A DNA stretch of 64,000 bases from Gyromitra esculenta (taxonomy: Eukaryota; Ascomycota; Pezizomycetes; Pezizales; Discinaceae): the NCBI GenBank assembly GCA_038503075.1, contig JBCAML010000001.1, positions 62,001-126,000 on the forward strand, in the 5' to 3' direction. Each line of letters opens with the position of its first letter. Position 1 is the first letter of the stretch. The notes beneath the pieces were generated by a model that was not told the origin of the DNA, searched no databases, and worked only from the letters and a program-made list of their open reading frames with translations. The translations under genes and the position numbers were made by a program. Shown here piece by piece: positions 12,089 to 23,978 of the stretch.

Positions 12089-12966
12089 TTACGCCATACC
12101 TCCATTCGTCCTCAAATTCTGACCATTGACCCAAGACGAATCCGGGCCCGCCAAGAACCCAACAACCTTCGCGACTTCCTCCGGGGTCCCAATCCTGTTC
12201 ATGGGATTCCAAGATGCAATCATCTTGACTACATTCTCTGGCTTTCCGTTGAAGAAGAGATCGGTCCCGGTCGGTCCGGGCGAGACACAGTTGACCGAGA
12301 TACCGCGACGGCCGAGGTCTTTTGCGAGTACACGAGTCATCTGCTCGATTGCGCCCTTGGTCGCGATGTAGAGGAGGTAGTTGGGAGTGACAGTGGTGGT
12401 AGCGGTGAGGGAGGTTGAGAAGAAGATGACTTTACCGCCGTCAGGGATGTGAGGAGCGGCAGCCTAGAAGTGAGATTATCGGTTAGCTGCTGGGAACACT
12501 ACTGCGCGTATTTTAATATATTGAAGGTGAACGGGTAGATAACCGAACGATAATCGGCTAAACAATCAATACGCAACCCTAATCAAGAGAAACACACTTG
12601 AGTAATGAAATAAGGGCCCTTGACGTTCACACCAAAAGTTCTGTCAAAATCCTCTTCGGTGGTCCCCGCGAGGTCCTTGTTCGGAAGCACACCAGCATTC
12701 AGCACCAGGATATCGATCTTGCCATACTTGGCGACCGTTTCCGAGACGAGACGCTGGGATTCAGAGACGCTGCTGACGTCCGCCTTGATGGCATGACTTC
12801 GGTTTGCACCAAACTGAGCGACGAGAGCATCCGCCGGAGCAGAGTCGCGAGAGTAGTTGATGACGACGGTAGCGCCTTGAGCAGAAAGGTTCTCGGCGAT
12901 GGACTTGCCAATGCCTTTGGAAGCGCCGGTTACGAGAGCGACTTTGCCAGTGAGAGGATAGGACAT
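12089..12966 (-). CDS. Short-chain dehydrogenase/reductase (SDR)
   Basis: Two exons (12966-12598 and 12463-12089, 134-nt intron) give 247 residues. Classical SDR features are present: the cofactor loop TGASKGIG (residues 13-20), NAG near residue 91, the catalytic Ser region STS (139-141) and YIATK (Y155, K159). A PG segment (SPGPTGTD) and the terminal NGQNLRTNGG follow. It should be a cytosolic NAD(P)(H)-dependent reductase of the 3-ketoacyl-reductase/FabG-like branch; the substrate is unknown. The same frame stays open upstream to an ATG at 13143, which would add 59 Ser/Thr/Pro-rich residues. I chose the internal MSYPLTGK start because SDR proteins usually begin a few residues before the first beta strand. 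The upstream start could give a targeted form. Confidence 0.9.
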
Positions 12967-13233
12967 GATTGCTCTCGCTGGATGTGATGTCGAGAATGTG
13001 GGAGGGGATTTGGGTACTAACGTTGTGTAAGCTGATATTACAGAAGCAGAGGCTGTATGAGCTAGTTTTTCGCGATGGGGAAGCTGGGTTGTTGTTGGAG
13101 GGACCGGTGTTCTCGACTTGAATAATCTACCAAGACCACACATGGTGAATATTCAATAGTTGGATGACTGGAGAGAAACTCAATGATTGCTATATACTCT
13201 ACACTCCTTGGGAACTCAGATGAAATCCCTCCC

Positions 13234-13240
13234 ATATATA
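13234..13240 (-). promoter_or_regulatory. Putative TATA box of the SDR gene
   Basis: On the minus strand the sequence reads TTATATATGGG, about 95 nt upstream of the distal ATG (13143) and 270 nt upstream of the proximal one. The assignment is positional only. Confidence 0.35.
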
Positions 13241-14555
13241 AGCGTTTTCGTTTCTACGTCACCCACGAAGCAACAAATATAAACGGCGGTGTTTGGGATT
13301 CGTGAAATGGTTTTTTATCTCCGACAATACCGGAACTGGGAGGGCTTGGCGTCGATTGCCGACAATTGGTATGCATACGCGGAAAGAGGGTTCCAACAAA
13401 GTGCTTATGTCCGGACTCCGGTTGTACGATTTCCCAATCTGGATTTGCAGGTAGATATCTAGCGATGCTATTACTACTTCTACACCAAGTTCTGCAAGAT
13501 GTGCATCCTCTGATGCCTATCCTGGGCTGTCTGGATTTTGACACCCATCTATCTCTATCCAGTTGCCGCCTTAATGTGTTCAAAATTCTATGCACGATGC
13601 CTGGCATCCTAGGCAGCACACAGATCGGCTCCCACAGCGCCACCAAGCAAAGTCCACGAAAAACTCTCTGTAGGGCTCGATTGTTATCCCAGTGAGGGTG
13701 GTAAAGATCCTCTAGAGAAAATAGCACCAACAGAAAAGTGCTGCAAACACATTCCCGCAGCTTCGCCAAGGAAGGCCTAAGCCTGACTTAATAGCATGAT
13801 CGACAGCTGATCTGTGACCTTAAACTTTGAATACCGGTTTCAGAACAGCGATAGTCTAGGATCCAGACGGCGAAGACATAGGCAGATTTACGAAGGGTTG
13901 ATGGACATGTATGAAACAGAACAACAGCGAACTATGTCACTATCGGCATAGAAGACTATAATATACGCGTACGCAGACAGAGATCTCGGTATTTCTAGTC
14001 CTCCGAGCTTTTACTCGGGGTTTGGGGTAATGATGCACAGAGCGACCAACGGCTATTCCACGCCTGCGTATATCTTACGTGAGGTATTAAGAGGGATCGA
14101 AGGAACACAATCAACCATGGTACGTCATGTGCGGGCTTCTACACATGTTTGCGCATATGTGTGTATGTAGGTAGCCGGTGGGGAAGTGAGTTCGGGCTGA
14201 ATTTCATTCAAAACGAGGCTAAATGACGCGGATGCTTTTATTCTCGGCGCATACTCTCACTACAAGCAGTATCTGTACCGACCTGGCTGCTTAGAAGCCC
14301 TAACTTGAGAGGATGTGTGCAAGGCTATCTGAAAGTTTTATGGCATTCTCCGTCCGATTGGTTGATTAGGGAAGGCGAAAGCTGCGGCTCTGAAACAAGC
14401 TTTGTTCCTGGCTGAGGCGCTAGCTCCGATAGCTCCACGTCGGCCGAGAAGGGCCGAATGCCTTGGCGCTCCCCTTCCGTAGAAAACGATAAGACCAGCC
14501 AAAGCCAACCCAATGGAGATAGAATAATTACGGCCGCACTTAGCTATGTCGGATA

Positions 14556-14796
14556 CAGTCGTTCACGGGTGGATGACGGACACTGGCGGATGACGGACAG
14601 GGGTCAAGGCTTGGCAAGGACTATGGATAGGGTGCAGAACTATGAGTAGGGCACTGGTTTTTTGTACCTTTTTTACAGTCCTCTACCCTCTCAATAGTCC
14701 GTAGCTATCCCCCTATTTTGCTGCAAAAAATCAGTACCCTATCCATAGTCCTTGCCAAGCCTCGACCCCTGTCCGTCATCCGCCCGTGAATGACTA
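14556..14796. repeat. Long inverted repeat, MITE-like, TA flanked
   Basis: The left arm (14556-14632, starting CAGTCGTTCACGGG) is the reverse complement of the right arm (about 14738-14796) with only a few mismatches. The left arm carries one extra copy of GGATGACGGAC, about 17 nt. The central loop is about 100 nt, and TA borders both ends (14554-14555, 14797-14798). No open frame lies inside. A CAGT-type end with TA flanks suggests a Tc1/mariner-derived MITE. Confidence 0.65.
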
Positions 14797-17083
14797 TACC
14801 TAGTATCAAGGGACTCCGTAAAATGCTTTTAATTCTCCAAGATTGTAGAATTAACAAAATAATACCTTAACCCTAACCCTCGAGTATTCTGGGACGGATT
14901 TGGCACACGACGCGAAACTTCCGAACTTAAAATATTTTTTGAGTCTACATGACACTTCTTCAATTGATACAATAAGGCACTGGTACAACTATATAATTAC
15001 GAAAAATATGTTGAATTCGAGTGATAATGTGTGATGCTATTTCCTCGCAAGGTACTAGTGAAGTTGATAAATAAGGTTTATCCTAACGGCCTAACTTGTG
15101 GGACAAAACTTCTACAACTAGTTCTTTTTTCAGATACTGATAACCAACTAACCAAGCATAATAACCTAAGTCTTGAATATGCCTAATGAATAAATAACTA
15201 ACAAAGAATCTAGGCCGGCCAAGAACTTTTGATTATTTGTCTGCCAGCCACTGGTTGGAGCGAATGAAAGGAGTGGTCGGCTAAGTGAAAGGGTTCCAAT
15301 CTCTATTTTTAGTTCTGTCTCAGAGTAGTGATATAATTTGTATCTAAGGTACATATATTTAATTTGGGGATTGAATACATACGAATCCGAAAGCATAAGC
15401 ATGCCTGTACAATACATGTTCACGAGCTCCCCGAAATCTAAATGCTGGCTTAAATCTCTCAAAACCGTGTCTCCAAAAATTAGGAGGAACTTTGGGTAAA
15501 TAAAGTTGAGGGATATGATTATAGTTATTTGTGCTGTACATGTGGTATCTTGCAATTGTCTGCACATGCGCAGCGCTGGATGCATAAACCCTAAATTACT
15601 CTTCGATCGGTAGCACGAGCCCGAGGATTTCGCAGGTGCGATTGTGGGGTTCTCGATTTGTCTTTCGCGGAGACCCGGGCGTGCTGGGGCTCCAGGCTTG
15701 GGGAAGCCGTGTCTGCTGACTGCCCGATGGGGTAGGTCTTCTTGAAAAAGGAAGGAAGCAGGCAACGGGTAAATTAAGCTTTATTGCGCGTGGCTGGGAC
15801 AACACCTGAATCTACCGTAGACTGCACAAACGATGCTCTGCCCATCACACAGGCTCGCGAGATGCATGTTGAGGGAGTTTGGACAAACTTTGAGGGATTC
15901 TACCTGCCATCGTGGTGTCTCAGCCTCCATCGGAAGAAAAAAGGAAGGAAAAAAGCCACCCGCCGCCTATCAGGCACACAGATGGCTGTCCGTTTTGGGA
16001 AGTTAGAGACACAAAAACAAAGCAGAGTTGATCGCAAGGAAACCGTTTGTGTAACTATCTGAATCTGTCACAAAGAAAACATTGTTTCTTTTTGACAATA
16101 CTACTGTCAGTCTGGAATAATTAGCGACAAATAGAGTTAATGATCTTAATTTCGGCTAATTGACATAACCTGGCTAGTAGTACACCCTTTTAATGGCGTG
16201 GAAAAATTGCTGATTGATCGAGCATTGCACATGGCAATATGGGAGGTGGAGAATGGGTGTGCATGTTCAAACAAGTACCAATCTGTTGTCGCTATCTTAA
16301 ATGGCCATTTGTTCGTTTGCTCGCCCCATGCGTTTGCGGGAGTAGACATTATGGTATTCTCGATGGGTGAGGTAGCTGCAGAGCACATGTACATAAATGT
16401 GGTACGAATAGTGCGGCTTGAAACCCGGTCATCCAGCAACAAATGTAAGTTTTTTAAGGGACGCCAAGGTGTGGGGACACCACGTTGTTAAATCAGAGGA
16501 GTTCGGCCAATTAGCGATGTGTAAAGTTTAATAGTCGAGAGTGGGAAAGCAACCCTAGGGATGGTTTCTATGGGCGAACAGCCCCCATTGGAAACCAAAA
16601 CCTCTAGCAACTTCATTTGAACTAAGGAAGTGTGGACGGGAAGGACATCTTTGATAAATCTTGGCTATCTGGCTCCGTATTGGCGAGCTCCGCTGCAGGG
16701 ATTTCGAGGTGCTAATCCGGGGATAGGTTAAGATATAAAGCTTCTTGTTTAGGTATGGCTGCGGAAGTAGGGTATATGAAGTGGCTTGGAGTTTATTAGA
16801 ACGTTTATATTTGCCTCTTTAGGCGGTTCCAGATTCTAGGGAGACTGGAGGGTACCGTAGGACTGGATATGCTTGAGTACATACATACGATGAGACCTTG
16901 CTCCCCCTCCATTTCTCCTTGATATTTTCTTTATCCTCGCTCTGACCAACCCATTTGCTTAATAGTGAGTGGTAGGGGAAAGCCCAATCGCTTGTATAAC
17001 CATCCGTTGCCTGGATCTCGCGATTTTCTCCTAGTTCGTCTAATCTTCGGGAACTGCTACTTATTGGGATAGCGACTTTAAAC

Positions 17084-20000
17084 ATGATGTTTCTTCCATA
17101 CAACAATGGAGGTAGTTCGGGTCTATCGGTGGCATCAGCAGCTCTCTTTTCATTTTGGCTTTTGCTGGTTTTGGTCTTTTTGGGGAACGTTGAAGCATTG
17201 CATTCAACGGATACAATCACAAGTGGTGGAGACAATACCAGATCTGGCTACCAACCGTGAGTTTTTGAAGCTTCTCTAGCCCGGTTGAAATCTACCCATA
17301 AAATTGCACATCTAATCTCTCTTGAGGATCTTCATGAGCTTAGAATCCCATATTGAGAGGGGAGGACGTCTTTGCTAATATACAAATTTTGTCCTTGAAC
17401 AGTAATCATAATATAGACCCCTCTGTTATCGCATCGCCACAGTTCGGGATTATATGGCGGAAGAAATTATTGGGAAACTATAATGGGTGGAATGGTAAGG
17501 GAAATCTATGGGGGCATGTGTGTGTGAGTGGAGTATACTAACAAGCGCTGGTATAGAACAAATATTTGCCCAAGCGCTTGTATACACGCCTGATAGTACA
17601 CAATTCGTATATGTCGTCTCGCAGCAAAATTGGGTCTACAAGATTGATGCGAAAACTGGGGATATACTACTCGCTAGAAACATCCACATTCCTTTTCTCG
17701 TTTCTGATCTTGATAACTGTAATGATATTAGTCAAACTATTGGGAGCACGGTCAGTAAAAATTTCTGTGGTAGCTAGCGTTTATTGTTTCTTGGTTCTCT
17801 AACCAGCAAAGTGAGGATAGGCCACAGGTGTTATCGATCCCGAGACCAATACGTGGTATTTCACGATGAAGACATACCGCGACCAGACTGGTGTCGAGAA
17901 AGGCCGAGCAAATGGTCGATGTATGTATTTTACACATTGACGAAGAGACATTAAACAAGAGAGAAGGAGACTGACTATGATCGATAGACTACGTTCATGC
18001 GTTAGACACCAGGACACTAGAAGAGAAACCAAATTTTCCTATCGATCTCGAAGGCTTGATTGCGAGTAATAACCCTATTCGCATGTTCCAAGGTGGTATT
18101 CATCACCAAAGACCGGCTTTGATGCAAAGTGGACCATATGTATATGCTGGATTTGCTTCTCACTGGTAATCTCCGAACTGAGATTGGTCTTGTTGGGGCG
18201 ACGGTATACTAACTAATCGCAGTGTACAATACAATTTTACTGGTTGGATCGTTGGTTGGCATGGCACAACTGGTAATATCGTTGAAAAATATGCAATGGA
18301 AGGTGGTCCAGAAGACAAGAAGGGTGGTGGTGTATGGATGAGTGGCGGTGGACTTGCACAGGATTCTGGTATGATTTACTCTTCTTGACCTATGATCATT
18401 TGCCATTCCATTATATATACCTCAGACCGCTATTGATGGGTGTACTGTGAACTACCACAGGCCCGGCTTTTTGGCTAACGTCTGGCGAATAATGTAGCTG
18501 GCCGCATGTTCTTCGCCACCGGTAACGGGTATGCATGGCCTTCATATTACTTGTGATCATGCGGTAACTAAGATTTCGATTTGGATGACTGTATCACGTG
18601 CACAACATGAACCTCAGTGTACTCCTTTGATTGATTCTGTCTGATGGCTTTTTGTACTGCAGCCTGTAGCTCAGCCATTCGAAATCTTAGTTACTGCTTG
18701 ATTATTCTCTCATCATGGGATTTGTCTGATCTGGTGTTTTAGGTATGCATCCCAGCTGAGCAACATACCAGTTCCTGGGAGGCAGCCACCCACCGCTCTA
18801 GAAGAAGCAGCCGTTCATATGGCAATTGGTTCTGATGGAAGTTTGAGTGTAGTTGACTTCTGTAAGTGTTCGACTCTTATTATTCCTGTCCATATACTAA
18901 ATTTTTTGCAGTTATGCCGTGGGAAAAGCAAGCATTGGATGGTGCCGACAAAGATCTCGGAACATCTGGTATTGCTCTTCTCGATCAGACCGTTTTCAAA
19001 ACCCCGACTGTAGCCAGGATTGGATGCGTTGCTGGGAAATCTGGCAAACTTTACTTTTTAAATCTTGAGTGAGTCCTCAGATGCGATCATCAAGATCATC
19101 AGTTCTCTCAGAGCTAACCGAGAAATTCAAAAGCGATCTCGGAGGTTACCAAATGGGGCCGAACAAGAAGGATGCCGTGCTTCAGACTACTGAATTGCTG
19201 AATTCTGTATTTGCCACAGCTGGTTCCTACCCCCTTGAAGGCGGATATGTTTATGTGAGACGACCCTCTCAGAGGTTGCTGCTTACATGTATTTTGCTCA
19301 CAAAATTTGAAAGGTGAATGTCGTCCAACACGAAACTGTCGTCTTTAAATTTAGTACTGGGCCGAACGGTGAGCCTGTTTTTACTCAAGTTGCCCAGACC
19401 CTCGAAAAGACGGCCTACATTCTCGGAGTTGGGCATGGAACAACTACTTCGCTCAATGGGCAACCTGGAAGTGGCCTTTATTGGGTTACCGATATCCAAG
19501 GCCTTAATTTACGTATCTACAAGGCAGTACCCGAGAATGGTGTTCTTGTCATGCTCAAAGGATTGAATATTCCTGGTCAAATTAAATTCAGTAGGCCGAG
19601 TTTTGGAGACGGGAGAGCATATCTCACTACAAGTGATGGCTATCTTGTAGCAGTTGGATCTCCAGTTAACCCTCCGCTTTTATGCCTTTCGCCTGTCGAT
19701 TTTGGGAACGCTACTATAGGCAGCACAGGGGTAACAAAGGACATTAGCTGTACAGCAAATATTGCTCTTACGGTCGCAGGGATTGGTCCACGAATGGCGC
19801 AATATTTTTCTGTTTCGAGTTTACCAACGTTTCCATTTACTTTGGCTGCGGGCCAAACGCTCACATTCAAGTCGACCTTTAAACCAACCACACCAGGACC
19901 ACTTTCAGACGATATTTATGTCAATACCACTAACTCAATTGCCAATTACGCCGAAAACACTCCAATTGCAGTGAGGGGTATTGCAAAGTCTCTGGTTCCA

Positions 20001-23000
20001 GTCCTTTCGGTCAGCCCCAATACTGTTTCCTTCCCAGGTGTAATAACTGGAGAGAACTCTGATGGTTATTTAAGATCTGTCGAGATCTTTAATCAAGGGT
20101 CTGGGGTTTTGACTATTAGTAGTTATGATATTAGTATTGTTAGTGAGCAGGGGCCTTTCCTACCAAATGGCACGACCCAAGCGGGCCCTTTCAAGTTTAT
20201 CGGATTACCACAAAGTATTCAGCCTGAATCATCAGTTATCGTTTCCATCAATTTTAATCCAAGTGTGAACGGAAACTACGGAGCCTATGTTTTGATTAGG
20301 TCAGATGGTGGAGACAAGTTTCTCACAGTTGTTGGGACATCCGGTGGCTACCCTAAGGCAAAGCTGGAGTTCGAGAAGGTCGATGGCAGTGGGTGGACCT
20401 TATACAATCCTGATGTACCTTTTAGCTTTGGTACTGTTTTCGAACAAGTTACTCGAACACTTAGATTGAGGCTTACGAACGACGGTCCCGCGGATGCTGG
20501 TGTGCTTGGTATTACTGTCTCCAAGCCCCCCATCGGTTTCGGAAATGTAGTTGCAGCTCGCAATGCCATTGATCTCGGCGAAGGGACGCAACTATTAGCT
20601 GGCGAGTCGCAAACTGCTCAACTCTATTGCTCAGTTCCCAAATCCCAGGTTAATGTTGATCCATACGCTCCAAATTCCACTTGGACTATGAACACAAATG
20701 ACCCAGCATTTGGAAAGCAGAATATTCTCTTCGCTTGCGATGCAGTATCTGAGCAGTTGGGGCCACTGAAGTCTATCGCACATGCAAAATATCGCTATAT
20801 CGGGTGTTTCAAAGAAAACAACCCCTTAAGGCAGCTTACATCTCAGCTGTATGGAAGTGATTCTAATGAGAACGGTATGTGTATCAACGGATGCTCAAGT
20901 GCTACGCAGAACTGGATTTTCGCTGGAACCCAGTATCACCGCGAGTGTTGGTGTGGTAATACAATCCCTTCCTTAAAAGTAGGCGATCAAGAATGTAATT
21001 TTGACTGTACTGGGTTTGTTTCCTACTAATTTTCAATTCTTTCCTTCGTCAACTTACCGCTTTATAGAAATGGTACGCAAATTTGTGGAGGCAACGGATA
21101 CTTTGGCGGCGGATCATATATCAGTCTGTTTGCAGATGAAGACCGCTATAATGGCAATGCTACTATTCCTTCAACTACTTCGACAACCTCAACTGACTCA
21201 CCGACTCCAACACCATTAACCCCAATTGATAATCCTGGGAACGAAATTTTTGGATTTGAGGGCTGCTACACAGAAGCGACGACAGGGAGAGCGCTTTCCG
21301 TCCTTAATGCTGCCGACGATATGGACATCAATAAGTGTCTAGCTGTTTGCAGCGCATATGGATACGCCGGTGTGGAATACGGGTACTCTTCCCTCACCCT
21401 TCTAACTATCAATTTTTCTAACTTTTAGAAGGAGGGAATGCTGGTGTGGGAATACTCTCGGGCTAGGCTCTGTATTGACTACAGTAACACAGTGTCGAAT
21501 GCTTTGTAGTGGAAATACTGGTGAGTACTGCGGTGCCGGAAGCAGGCTAAGTTTGTACAAGAAAAAGCCTATAGCTTCAAGCTCGAGCTCGAGCAGTTCT
21601 ACATCATCAATTTCTTCGTCCACATCAGATTCCGTTTCGTCAACCGTCTCAGTAGTATCGTCAACCGTCTCAATTACATCAGATACATCCTCTTCAGCAT
21701 CCCCAACACCAACAGGCCCTATAAATAACCCTGGGAACGCCAATTATAGCCTTCTAGGTTGCTACACGGAAGCAACAACTGGGCGTGCACTATCAATACT
21801 CAATGCTGCTGATGATATGGATATTAATAAATGCCTCACCATATGCAGTTCGTACGACTATGCTGGTGTTGAATACGGGTGTGTATCCTTCCATACTGAA
21901 CTGAGCTGGACTAGAAAATAGCTTCTGGTTAAGATGCTTACATAAATTGGTGCTTATAGGAGGGAGTGCTGGTGTGGGAATACGCTTGGAGTTGGATCAG
22001 CCCTTACTGATATAACTCAGTGCAAAATGCTATGCGCCGGAAATCCGAACGAATACTGTGGAGCTGGTTCGAGGTTAACTTTGTACAAAAAGAATCCAGT
22101 GATCTTATCTTCAAGCACCAGTATTTCTTCTAGCACTAGTGTTTCTTCTAGCACTAGTGTTTCTTCTAGCACTTCAGTGGCTTCATCGACCTCGAGCACT
22201 TCGGCATCTCCAACACCAACTGGTCCTATCATCAACCCTGGGAATGAAAATTATACCTACTTAGCTTGTTACACGGAAGCAACAGCCGGACGTGCACTCG
22301 GTACTAAGCTTGTTGCAGCGGATGACATGACAGTTCCTAAATGCCTGGACGCCTGTGCAGCGTATAGATATGCAGGTATTGAATATCGACGTGAATGTTG
22401 GTGTTCTGACTCCTTCGGGGCTGGGGCTATGGCTGTTGCCAACTCTCAATGCTCCTTGACCTGCGCTGGGAATTCTTTAAATTAGTTTGTCTCAATTTTT
22501 CATACTTTCTGTTTAATGATTCGTGTGACTGACCAACTTTTGCGGCAGCTGTGGTGCTGGTAACCGGTTGACGGTTTATGAAAAACTTAATGTCACTTTG
22601 CCAGGCTCATCAGATACGACTAGTCAGTCTACAAGCTTGATTTCTAGCTCTTCGCAAACCTCTTCGGCATCAACAACCTCAGCTTCGTCGTCAAATCCAA
22701 CTTCATCAACCACCGCCACGACTGCTTCTGCGAGTGATGCCACAACTCCCTCCTCAAGCAGCACTTCTTACTCTGTTAATTCTTCAATTAGCTCGACATC
22801 CGCTACCAGTACGAGCTCAGGGAGTGCATCCAGCACATCTGCAAGCGCGAGCTGTAAGTATTCTCGTTCTTCTTGCTGATGGCACTATATGCTAATAATA
22901 TCAGCGACAACATCAGCGTCGCCAACTCCGTGGGCGTATTTGGGCTGTGCAAAGTAAGTTTCAGATTTCTGAAATTATAATTGTTAAGGAATCTCACTAA

Positions 23001-23978
23001 TCGTGCATGTGACCTTGTTCAGCGAAACAACCCCCCGTGCTCTTAGTGGTGGAAGTGTCTCTGGAACAATGACCCTTGAGAAATGTCAGACTTTTTGTCT
23101 GGGTCTCAACCTCCCGTTAGCAGGCCTAGAATATGTAAGCCTTCCTTTCTCTTGATTTACCAAACCTAAGCAAGCAGTAAATTCAAGGCTAAAACGATTG
23201 ACACTTCTTTTCTACTCACTATAGGCAAGCGAGTAAGTTTTCCCCTCCTTTTTGTACCCGATTCGGTAGAAATAAAAAGTTAACGTTTTGTTTTCATTGA
23301 AGATGTTATTGCGGAACTTCCCTCCAAAGCGGCTCCACGTTTAATCAGACTGGATGTAACAAGCCCTGTACCGGCAACTCCTCTCAGATCTGCGGAGGAG
23401 CTTCACGACTGAGTGTCTATAACTACACTTTATATGTGCCACCAGTTATTGTTCCTGCTGTCGGAACGTAAGTTTACTAGGCTGGTACATATACGTTTCA
23501 ACCACTATATGAGGTTGCTAACTTGTTGCCTATTACAGTTTCATATCGCAAGGCTGCTACTCAGAAGCCACAACCGGCAGAGCGCTTTCAGGATACGCAT
23601 TTACCAATACAACTGGAATGACTGTAGAACTGTGTGTTGGGGCCTGCAAGAATCGTGCTTTCCAATATGCAGGCCTTGAGTACAGCCAAGAGGTCTGTCA
23701 ACCATTTTTGCCGACTTCTATAGTATTTTTGGCTAATAGTTTTAATTTCAGTGCTACTGTGGGAACGTCCTCGCCTCAACCGCCGTGAAAGTTCCTGATA
23801 CTACGTGTAGTTCGCTGTGCAAGGGTAACAGTCGGGAGTATTGTGGTGCCTCAAAGTACGTGTTTCAGAAACCAAAGAGCCCTAAAGTGAGGGGATATTA
23901 ATTATTATTGTTTTGAACAGGATTATGAACCTATATTTTAACCAACCGTCAAACATTACAGCGAACGGATCACCTTGA
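17084..23978 (+). CDS. Secreted modular protein: propeller-like, Ig-like and six WSC domains
   Basis: Twenty-two exons close in frame to 1750 residues: 17084-17256, 17403-17494, 17557-17750, 17821-17920, 17988-18165, 18223-18368, 18498-18528, 18743-18861, 18912-19068, 19134-19254, 19314-21013, 21068-21382, 21432-21878, 21960-22484, 22549-22853, 22905-22953, 23023-23134, 23225-23232, 23303-23467, 23539-23692, 23752-23855, 23921-23978. A hydrophobic signal segment ends near residue 38. Residues about 40-525 resemble a PQQ/quinoprotein-like beta-propeller with repeated Trp-containing blades. Residues about 530-925 look like tandem Ig-like (ASH/choice-of-anchor type) modules. Six cysteine-rich WSC domains start near 930, 1066, 1213, 1355, 1543 and 1646, most with C-[WY]-C-G. 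Several are joined by Ser/Thr-rich, presumably O-mannosylated linkers. WSC domains bind wall glycans, so a cell-wall or extracellular role is likely. No C-terminal TM or GPI signal is seen. The ATG at 17087 is an equivalent start. Confidence 0.88.
18529..18742 (+). repeat. Introner-like 214-nt intron with terminal direct repeat
   Basis: This is the largest intron of the WSC gene. The 9-mer GGTATGCAT occurs across the donor (18528-18536) and across the acceptor (18742-18750), so the donor GT lies inside one copy. An inverted repeat of 19 nt (18561-18579 and 18679-18697, 18 of 19 matching) lies inside. A direct repeat at the splice junctions plus an internal inverted repeat is the pattern expected of a transposon-like insertion that created an intron. 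Confidence 0.5.
22118..22180 (+). repeat. 18-bp coding minisatellite in WSC linker
   Basis: About three copies of an 18-bp unit containing AGCACTAGTGTTTCTTCT encode a Ser/Thr/Val linker between WSC domains 3 and 4. The unit length is a multiple of three, so copy-number change would keep the frame. Confidence 0.7.

Larger units (their letters stand above)
13144..17083. other. Gene-poor 3.9 kb with one hairpin repeat
   Basis: No coding gene can be supported. A 171-codon minus-strand frame at 13254-13769 and an opposing 109-codon frame overlap each other and show no domain. The inverted-repeat element at 14556-14796 and a two-unit CCCTAA match near 14872 are the only structured parts. The right end is the promoter of the WSC gene. 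Confidence 0.45.

Noticed and set aside
13254..13769. 171-codon minus-strand frame and an opposing 109-codon frame
   Set aside because: Cys/Trp/Arg-rich, with no recognisable domain. Mutually overlapping frames suggest chance. It could be a gene relic but cannot be supported.
14866..14884. CCCTAACCCT, a telomere-like motif (similar at 57135-57148)
   Set aside because: Only two units each, far too short to call an interstitial telomere tract.
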